Part shown: positions 63,631 through 64,000 of the stretch, piece by piece | Position numbering within the stretch: the first letter of the stretch is position 1 | Layout: every line of letters begins with the position of its first letter | From: Tetrahymena elliotti 4EA | Lineage: Eukaryota; Ciliophora; Oligohymenophorea; Hymenostomatida; Tetrahymenidae | DNA: 64,000 nt | NCBI GenBank assembly: GCA_000231825.2 | Contig: JH720318.1 | Location: 824,539 to 888,538, forward strand | Direction of reading: 5' to 3' | Notes under the pieces: model-generated | What the model saw: the letters and a program-made list of their open reading frames with translations, nothing else | Databases searched by the model: none | Told to the model about the DNA's origin: nothing | Made by a program: the position numbers and the translations under genes

Positions 63631-64000
63631 ATGAATAGATATTAGCAAATTCTAGCAGACAAAAAAATTAATAATGGTGCTGATCTTAAATTTTTATTGA
63701 ATTAAGAAGGCTTCTATAGCCCAACTAGAGACTATCAAAAGTATAAAAAAATGGAAGAGTTTCAATTGCCAGATATCAAAAAATATAATTTTTTTCCTAT
63801 GAAACCTGATAAAAATAAGCATCCTCTACATATTGATAATGAACCTACAGCATTTTAAAATTATAAAAAGAGCCAATAAATCACTTTTAAAAAAATCGAA
63901 GATAAATCATAAAGTAGCAGGAATAATGAATTATAAAATATTCAACTTTAATCTATCTCTAATAATAACTACCCATTAAACATTTCTTAAAATGCTTTAA
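63631..64000 (+). CDS. Unknown protein, 5' part only
   Basis: ATG 63631 (GGTTATG, preceded by a long A/T-rich leader) opens a ciliate-code frame that stays open to the window end, at least 123 codons: MNRYQQILADKKINNGADLK, then GFYSPTRDYQKYKKMEEFQ, and PLHIDNEPTAFQNYKKSQQ, becoming Gln/Asn/Ser-rich. No domain is recognised. Composition and length support a real gene truncated by the window edge. Confidence 0.6.

Noticed and set aside
1..64000. tRNA, rRNA, CRISPR arrays, insertion sequences and bacterial-type ribosome-binding sites
   Set aside because: No cloverleaf-like GC-rich 70-90 base block, conserved rRNA stretch, regular repeat-spacer array or transposase motif was seen. The genome is eukaryotic, so bacterial sites are not expected.

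Overview
The window looks like macronuclear-type DNA of a ciliate. TAA and TAG occur in frame throughout every recognisable gene where glutamine is expected, and only TGA ends genes. Introns begin GTAA/GTAT-like and end in A/T-rich TAG/AAG/CAG. Most are 45-75 nt, a few 200-700 nt, and intergenic DNA is extremely A/T-rich. These intron lengths fit Tetrahymena or a close relative better than Paramecium, whose introns are about 20-35 nt; the species is an inference. A run of exactly 100 N (11458-11557) shows this is a draft scaffold. All products were read with the ciliate code, so spans below include introns, and exon edges were set by eye.

Layout. 0.3-2.9 kb (+): Unkempt-type CCCH zinc-finger protein. 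3.1-4.9 kb (+): a weak long reading frame. 5.5-7.6 kb (-): EF-hand-like/C2 protein with an AGTRAP-like membrane tail. 8.6-9.7 kb (-): UBTD1/2-type ubiquitin-like protein. 10.3-12.1 kb (-): coiled-coil protein crossed by the N gap. 12.7-14.9 kb (+): two intronless unknowns. 15.5-18.8 kb (-): ER Hsp70 of the HYOU1/Lhs1 type. 20.6-27.2 kb (-): very large membrane hybrid histidine kinase with a receiver domain. 28.4-33.3 kb (+): secreted or membrane multi-DOMON protein. 34.1-35.0 kb (+): NMNAT-like nucleotidyltransferase. 35.8-37.2 kb (-): basic unknown protein. 38.1-42.0 kb (-): long coiled-coil protein. 42.3-42.9 kb: remnants resembling an NIF/FCP phosphatase and a TPR protein. 43.4-49.1 kb (+): second multi-DOMON protein. 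49.8-50.4 kb (+): Sfr1/Mei5-like recombination factor. 51.2-52.9 kb (-): tail-anchored UBE2J/Ubc6-type E2. 54.5-57.6 kb (+): divergent protein kinase with DLS in place of DFG. 58.7-62.6 kb (-): Polo-like kinase with both polo boxes and a long Gln/Asn-rich tail. 63.6 kb to the end (+): 5' part of an unknown gene.

Each gene appears to be a single transcription unit; no operon logic is visible. Two functional themes recur. One is the ER/secretory and cell surface (HYOU1-like chaperone, tail-anchored E2, two DOMON surface proteins, C2/AGTRAP protein). The other is signalling and the cell cycle (histidine kinase, two Ser/Thr kinases, Sfr1-like factor). The least familiar content is the pair of paralogous DOMON/Cys-rich surface proteins about 10 kb apart, the C2-AGTRAP fusion, and the Polo kinase whose phosphopeptide-pincer residues look substituted.
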